From an uncultured Collinsella sp. (GTDB lineage: Bacteria > Actinomycetota > Coriobacteriia > Coriobacteriales > Coriobacteriaceae), in assembly GCA_900549455.1 (NCBI GenBank), contig UROM01000065.1:1-9414 (forward strand): a DNA stretch of 9,414 nt. The letters are read 5' to 3'. Positions 6,466 to 9,414 of the stretch are shown piece by piece. The notes under the pieces were generated by a model. That model had not been told where the DNA came from. It saw only the letters and a program-made list of their open reading frames with translations, and did not search any database. The position numbers were made by a program, and so were the translations under genes. Every line of letters begins with the position of its first letter. Positions within the stretch are counted from its first letter, which is position 1.

Positions 6466-7257
6466 ATGACCGAACGTTCCCGGAGCGGTAAGACCGCTTG
6501 GGACAAGGAGAAAACCCGCGAGCTGTTTCGTCGCTACAAAGAGACCGGTGATCCGGACGCACGTGAGCAACTCGTCATGTCCCATATGAACCTGGTAAGG
6601 TTTCTTGCCAACAAATTTAAGAACCGCGGTGAGCCGCTCGACGACCTGATGCAGGTTGGCTATTTGGGCCTGCTCAAGGCAATCGACCGCTTTGATCCCG
6701 AGCGCGGACTCGAGTTCACCACGTTTGCCACGCCCACCATCTTGGGTGAGATCAAGCGTCACTTCCGCGACAAGGGCTGGAGTGTGCGCGTTCCGCGTCG
6801 CTTGCAGGAGCTCTCGGCAAAGGTCAACCAAGCTACCGACAAGCTCACCAATGAGTTGCAGCGCTCGCCTAAGGTCGAAGAAATCGCTGAGTACCTGGAC
6901 GTGACTGTCGACGAGGTGCTGGAGGCCATGGAGTCGTCTTCGGCCTATACCTCGGTGCCCATCGAGGCTCCTGGCGCGTCCGACTCCGACGATGCCCCTT
7001 CGATTCTCGACCGATATGCCGATGACGACAACGAGCTCGACTTTACCGATGACCGCCTGGTAATCGAGGAGGCCATCCGCGATTTCTCGCCGCGCGAACG
7101 CGAGGTGATCGAGCTGCGCTTTGTGAAGGGCATGACCCAGATCGAGATCGCCAAAAAGCTGGGTATCTCGCAGGTGCAAGTCTCGCGCCTGCTGCGCCGT
7201 ACCCTTAAGAAGATTCAGGACAAGATCGACCCCGACGGAGTGATGGTTCGTTCATGA
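6466..7257 (+). CDS. SigB/SigF/SigG-type alternative RNA polymerase sigma factor
   Basis: A 263-residue group 3 sigma-70 factor that directs RNA polymerase to a dedicated, probably stress-related, promoter set. Region 2 is clear: LVMSHMNLVRFLANKF (36-51), the core-binding DDLMQVGYLGLLKAIDRFDP (59-78), and the -10-recognition stretch LEFTTFATPTILGEIKRHFRDKGW (82-105). Region 3 begins SVRVPRRLQEL (106-116). Region 4 has the helix-turn-helix REREVIELRFVKGMTQIEIAKKLGISQVQVSRLLRR (210-245). An acidic linker (SDSDDAPSILDRYADDDNE, 172-190) joins regions 3 and 4. Region 1.1 is absent, as expected for this group. It lies 1 nt after the RsbW-like gene and overlaps the next gene by 4 nt (ATGA). By homology it belongs to the SigB/SigF/SigG group; in a probable non-sporulating gut actinobacterium a general-stress role is more likely than a sporulation role. 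Confidence 0.93.
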   Translation: MTERSRSGKTAWDKEKTRELFRRYKETGDPDAREQLVMSHMNLVRFLANKFKNRGEPLDDLMQVGYLGLLKAIDRFDPERGLEFTTFATPTILGEIKRHFRDKGWSVRVPRRLQELSAKVNQATDKLTNELQRSPKVEEIAEYLDVTVDEVLEAMESSSAYTSVPIEAPGASDSDDAPSILDRYADDDNELDFTDDRLVIEEAIRDFSPREREVIELRFVKGMTQIEIAKKLGISQVQVSRLLRRTLKKIQDKIDPDGVMVRS

Positions 7258-8663
7258 GTGAGCACCCCCAACAGACCGACCGCACGCTGCGCGATACCCG
7301 TATTCTGACGCTTCGCATTTGGGCCGTCGTCGGCTGCATTGTCATCGCCGCCGTCATCTTTAACCTTATGGGTATCCTGGCTCCGGTTATCGAGTTTCTA
7401 GCTGTCGGTTCCATTATCGCTTTTGTGATGTCGCCGATCACCAATTGGCTCGAGCATCACGGCGTCGGTCGTGGCATCGGTTCGCTCATCGCGCTCATTG
7501 TTGTCGTTGCCGTGCTCGTTGGTGTTGTCTGCATCTTGTCGCCTATTTTGCTCGGTCAGATTATGGAAGTCTTGAGCCGCCTGCCTGAGCAGCTTCGCGT
7601 TGCGGGCGGCGATCTCAACGAGTTGATCTCGCATGCCAAGACGCTCAACAACACGCCGCTCAAGGATTATCTGGACGACAATCTTTCTTCGCTCGTTACC
7701 GTGGCATCGAAGTATGTGTCTCAGATTGCCGCTGAGCTCGGTCGCGGTGTATTCCCGCTCATTACCAATACGGCCTCGCAGCTGTTCGTCATCTTCCTTG
7801 GCTTGGTGCTTGCCTATTGGTTGGCCTGCGACTACCCCCGTATGCACCACGAGGTCTGCACCATCATTGGTCAGGAAAAGGAGACCTCGTACCGCTTTAT
7901 GGTCGCCATCCTTTCACGCTCGGTCGGCGGTTATATGCGTGGCATGGTCGTGACGTCCATCTGCGGTGGCATCCTCGCTTTTATCGGCTTTACGCTCATT
8001 GGCCATCCATACGCGGCGCTCATGGCCATCTTTACGGGCATTATGCACTTGGTTCCTGTTGTTGGCCCCTGGGTGAGTGCTGCGATTGCCACGGTGCTCG
8101 GCTTTATGTTCAGCCCGATGCTGGCGTTGTGGACTTTGATCGTGACCATGGTGGCCCAAAACGTCACCGACAACGTCATTTCGCCCAAGGTCATGCAAAG
8201 CTCGGTCCAGGTGCATCCCATCATGAGTCTGACGGCCCTCGTTATTGGTTCGGCACTCATGGGTCCCATCGGCATGGTCGTTGCCATTCCGCTGTGCGCA
8301 GCTCTGAAGGGTATCTTCGTGTACTACTTCGAGAATGAGACTGGCCGCCAGCTCGTGGCATACGACGGTGCCGTGTTTAAGGGCACGCCGTATCGCGATG
8401 CCGAGGGTAACCCGGTTGCTGCCTACGATGCGCTCGGCGACGACACGTTTATCTATGAGTCTGAGCTCATCGGCAACGAGACCGCGCCCGAGGCCCAGGC
8501 CATGCCCAAGCCCGAGCTCGATAATCCTTGGATTAAGCTCTCGGGCCTGCAGCCCGACGCCACGGGCTTCTTCAAAAACCCTTTCGCCAAGGACGACGAT
8601 TCCAGCACGGACGACACCAAAACCGGCATCGACGATTCCATGGACGATTCGGATTCTAAATAG
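7254..8663 (+). CDS. AI-2E family transporter (PF01594 type permease)
   Basis: A 469-residue polytopic membrane protein of the AI-2E/TqsA-PerM family, whose members have been linked to autoinducer-2 export or ion antiport; the substrate here is unknown. About eight hydrophobic segments fit the family (roughly 21-42, 44-64, 75-101, 168-190, 231-252, 254-275, 285-303, 325-352). Family landmarks are the long soluble loop after the third helix, HLVPVVGPWVSAAIATVLG (265-283), and QNVTDNVISPKVM (302-314) with a Gly/Pro-rich last helix (IGSALMGPIGMVVAIPL). After about 360 there is an unusually long cytosolic tail ending in an Asp/Ser-rich stretch (447-468). The ATG overlaps the sigma stop in an ATGA tetranucleotide, and GGAG at 7237-7240 is too distant for an efficient independent site, so translation probably depends on coupling. 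In other bacteria this family is also found near alaS. Confidence 0.9.
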   Translation: MSEHPQQTDRTLRDTRILTLRIWAVVGCIVIAAVIFNLMGILAPVIEFLAVGSIIAFVMSPITNWLEHHGVGRGIGSLIALIVVVAVLVGVVCILSPILLGQIMEVLSRLPEQLRVAGGDLNELISHAKTLNNTPLKDYLDDNLSSLVTVASKYVSQIAAELGRGVFPLITNTASQLFVIFLGLVLAYWLACDYPRMHHEVCTIIGQEKETSYRFMVAILSRSVGGYMRGMVVTSICGGILAFIGFTLIGHPYAALMAIFTGIMHLVPVVGPWVSAAIATVLGFMFSPMLALWTLIVTMVAQNVTDNVISPKVMQSSVQVHPIMSLTALVIGSALMGPIGMVVAIPLCAALKGIFVYYFENETGRQLVAYDGAVFKGTPYRDAEGNPVAAYDALGDDTFIYESELIGNETAPEAQAMPKPELDNPWIKLSGLQPDATGFFKNPFAKDDDSSTDDTKTGIDDSMDDSDSK

Positions 8664-8669
8664 TGCCTG

Positions 8670-8909
8670 TTAGCGTTTCTTGATGTTGTAAATGACAAGA
8701 AACGCGAGCAAAGCGATTGATAAGGGGCCAGCTACATAGAAAAAGAGAACGTCAATTGCGCGTAGAGCGTAATAAGTCGTATTGCCGGACGTTACTGCAT
8801 ACAATACGTAGCCAAATGCTGGTTGGTTTGCGTACCAGCAGGAGAAGGCCAAAAGCACGAAAAGTGCTACTGCCAGAAGTGCATTCAGGACAAATCGCTT
8901 GCTTTTCAT
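8670..8909 (-). CDS. Orphan two-helix membrane protein, 79 residues
   Basis: I do not recognise this protein. It is a 79-residue small membrane protein with a short basic start (MKSKR), a hydrophobic helix at about 8-25, a polar middle segment (about 26-47) and a second helix at about 50-73, ending in NIKKR. The positive ends suggest both termini are cytosolic. Reality is supported by GGAAGGAG 6 nt before ATG and a plausible upstream promoter. Codon use differs from neighbouring genes: seven GCA, four GTA, plus CTA, TTA, CCA and CGA, whereas neighbours favour GCC/GTC/CTC. By hand count 8701-8880 is about 48% GC. It converges on the AI-2E gene with only 6 nt between stop codons. A longer start is possible in the same frame but lacks a ribosome binding site. 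Composition suggests recent acquisition or fast divergence. Confidence 0.65.
   Translation of the reverse strand: MKSKRFVLNALLAVALFVLLAFSCWYANQPAFGYVLYAVTSGNTTYYALRAIDVLFFYVAGPLSIALLAFLVIYNIKKR
8673..8705. repeat. Perfect 10-bp inverted repeat at the convergent gene ends
   Basis: GCGTTTCTTG (8673-8682) is the exact reverse complement of CAAGAAACGC (8696-8705), with a 13-nt spacer. It lies inside the last codons of the - strand orphan gene, next to the convergent AI-2E stop codon. Neither strand has a T-tract after the stem, so it is not a canonical intrinsic terminator, though a hairpin could still slow polymerase or protect mRNA 3' ends. Confidence 0.6.
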
Positions 8910-8915
8910 CGAGCG

Positions 8916-8923
8916 CTCCTTCC
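8916..8923 (-). promoter_or_regulatory. Ribosome binding site of the orphan membrane gene
   Basis: Read on the - strand, GGAAGGAG ends 6 nt before the ATG at 8909-8907. This is the main evidence that the small gene is translated, and it decides its start. Confidence 0.7.
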
Positions 8924-8941
8924 GGATGAGTCTTATATATA

Positions 8942-8968
8942 ATTCTACAGCAGTCATTTGTTTTTCAA
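8942..8968 (-). promoter_or_regulatory. Candidate promoter of the orphan membrane gene
   Basis: On the - strand, TTGAAA (8968-8963) and TAGAAT (8947-8942) resemble -35 and -10 boxes with a 15-bp spacer; the -10 is preceded by TG. It lies in a very AT-rich stretch (15 of 60 bases G/C in 8931-8990, counted by hand), 32 nt before the ATG. Confidence 0.4.
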
Positions 8969-9005
8969 AGAATTTGACAGCTCTAAATAACGTGCACTTT
9001 CGCTG

Positions 9006-9036
9006 GAGGGTCGCTGTTTGGCGGCCCTCTATTTTT
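9006..9036 (+). terminator. Rightward intrinsic terminator between the orphan gene and alaS
   Basis: GAGGGTCGC (9006-9014) pairs with GCGGCCCTC (9021-9029) in a 9-bp GC-rich stem (one G-U pair) with a 6-nt loop, followed by TATTTTT. On the - strand no T-run follows, so it works only rightward. The only rightward gene upstream is the sigma operon, which ends 343 nt earlier on the far side of the - strand orphan gene. Confidence 0.75.
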
Positions 9037-9061
9037 CACTGGGGCGGCGGGATGGTAATAT
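9033..9061 (+). promoter_or_regulatory. Candidate alaS promoter
   Basis: TTTTCA (9033-9038) and TAATAT (9056-9061) resemble -35 and -10 boxes with a 17-bp spacer. The -10 is preceded by GG as at other gene starts here. It lies just after the terminator and 46 nt before the alaS ATG. The leader is too short for a T-box and shows no T-box consensus. Confidence 0.45.
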
Positions 9062-9107
9062 CGTTACGTTTGAACTGTTTCGATGTGAAACCGAGGAGAT
9101 TCCCTCT

Positions 9108-9364
9108 ATGAGTGCTGACTACCCGTCAATGACTACGGCCGAGATCCGCTCCAAGTTCCTCAACTTCTTTGAGGAGCGCGGTCTTAAGCTCTACCCTTCT
9201 TCGTCCCTTGTTCCCGACGACCCCTCGCTGCTGCTTGCCAACGCCGGCATGAACCAGTTTAAGGAGTACTACCAGGGCAAGAAGACCATGAAGGAGATCG
9301 GCGCGATTTCCTGCCAGAAGTGCGTCCGCACCAACGACATCGACTGCATCGGCGAGGACGGCCG
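9108..9364 (+). CDS. alaS: Alanyl-tRNA synthetase, 5' fragment cut off by adapter sequence
   Basis: Start of AlaS, the class II synthetase that charges tRNA-Ala in the cytosol. About 86 of an expected 870-880 codons are present. The N-terminus is diagnostic: TTAEIRSKFLNFFEERG (9-25), SSSLVPDDPSLLLANAGMNQF (33-53, catalytic-core motif 1 region), SCQKCVRTNDID (70-81) and IGEDGR up to residue 86. ATG 9108 is preceded by GAGGAG at 9093-9098, 9 nt upstream. Identity with AlaS stops at GR, where HxxFFEMLGNFSFGDYF-like sequence should follow; instead the frame runs into Nextera adapter. The frame stays open to the end of the window, so an automatic gene caller would append a false tail CLLYTSDAADDRISVD. 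The truncation is an artefact, not a pseudogene. Because of the base shared with the adapter, the last genuine base is 9364 or 9365. Confidence 0.95.
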
Positions 9365-9414
9365 CTGTCTCTTATACACATCTGACGCTGCCGACGATCG
9401 CATAAGTGTAGATC
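9365..9414. other. Illumina Nextera adapter at the contig end (non-genomic)
   Basis: Bases 9365-9383 are CTGTCTCTTATACACATCT, the transposase mosaic end. Bases 9384-9397 (GACGCTGCCGACGA) are the reverse complement of the Nextera Read-1 adapter. Bases 9398-9405 (TCGCATAA) occupy the i5 index position; their reverse complement TTATGCGA is, from memory, Nextera XT index S522. Bases 9406-9414 (GTGTAGATC) are the reverse complement of the end of the P5 primer. Every element is in the exact order of a read running through a short insert into its adapter. Confidence 0.98.

Noticed and set aside
6448..7179. 243-codon - strand frame opposite the sigma factor gene
   Set aside because: The + strand encodes an unmistakable sigma factor; the antisense product has no family features.
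8974..8979. Perfect TTGACA -35 hexamer on the + strand
   Set aside because: No acceptable -10 hexamer occurs 15-19 bp downstream, and a terminator follows within about 30 bp; most likely chance in AT-rich DNA.
8910..9107. T-box or other riboswitch in the alaS leader
   Set aside because: No T-box consensus or specifier stem is visible, and the terminator lies upstream of the best promoter, so it more likely ends an upstream transcript.
9384..9414. Peptide DRISVD encoded at both ends of the window (bases 1-18 and within 9396-9413), suggesting a circular or repeated sequence
   Set aside because: The nucleotides differ at nearly every wobble position, and the right-hand copy is adapter plus index sequence; a coincidence.

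Overview
The window is a moderately GC-rich stretch of bacterial chromosome, compact and almost all on the + strand. It ends in sequencing adapter. Codon use, the style of the proteins and the gene neighbourhood (a DUF948 protein, an RsbW-like protein, a SigB/F-type sigma factor, an AI-2E-type permease, then alaS) suggest an actinobacterium of class Coriobacteriia, most likely Collinsella or a close relative. That assignment is recalled family knowledge, not a database result.

Left part (1-5408), housekeeping genes: the 3' part of an RluD-like pseudouridine synthase; a membrane GT2 glycosyltransferase ending at a strong intrinsic terminator; a small A24 prepilin-peptidase-like protein; a dNTPase-like HD hydrolase; and the RarA replication-associated AAA+ ATPase.

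Middle part (5458-8663), one tight operon: a DUF948 membrane-anchored coiled-coil protein, a short RsbW-like anti-sigma factor, a SigB/SigF-type sigma factor and an AI-2E family permease. Consecutive genes overlap by 8 nt, are separated by 1 nt, or overlap by 4 nt, so they are probably translationally coupled. No anti-anti-sigma (RsbV-like) gene lies in the window, and the anti-sigma protein lacks the N-box Asn expected of a GHKL kinase. This is the most interesting biology here, although it is a variation on a known module.

Right part (8664-9414): an orphan 79-residue two-helix membrane protein on the - strand, with atypical A-ending codons and a very AT-rich upstream region. It sits between the sigma operon and that operon's only visible rightward terminator. 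Then comes the 5' end of alaS, cut off at 9364/9365 by 50 bases of Illumina Nextera adapter (mosaic end, Read-1 adapter, i5 index, start of P5). The last 50 bases are not genomic.

I see no rRNA or tRNA gene, CRISPR array, IS element, prophage or toxin-antitoxin pair. Apart from the sigma operon and the orphan gene, this is an ordinary core region.
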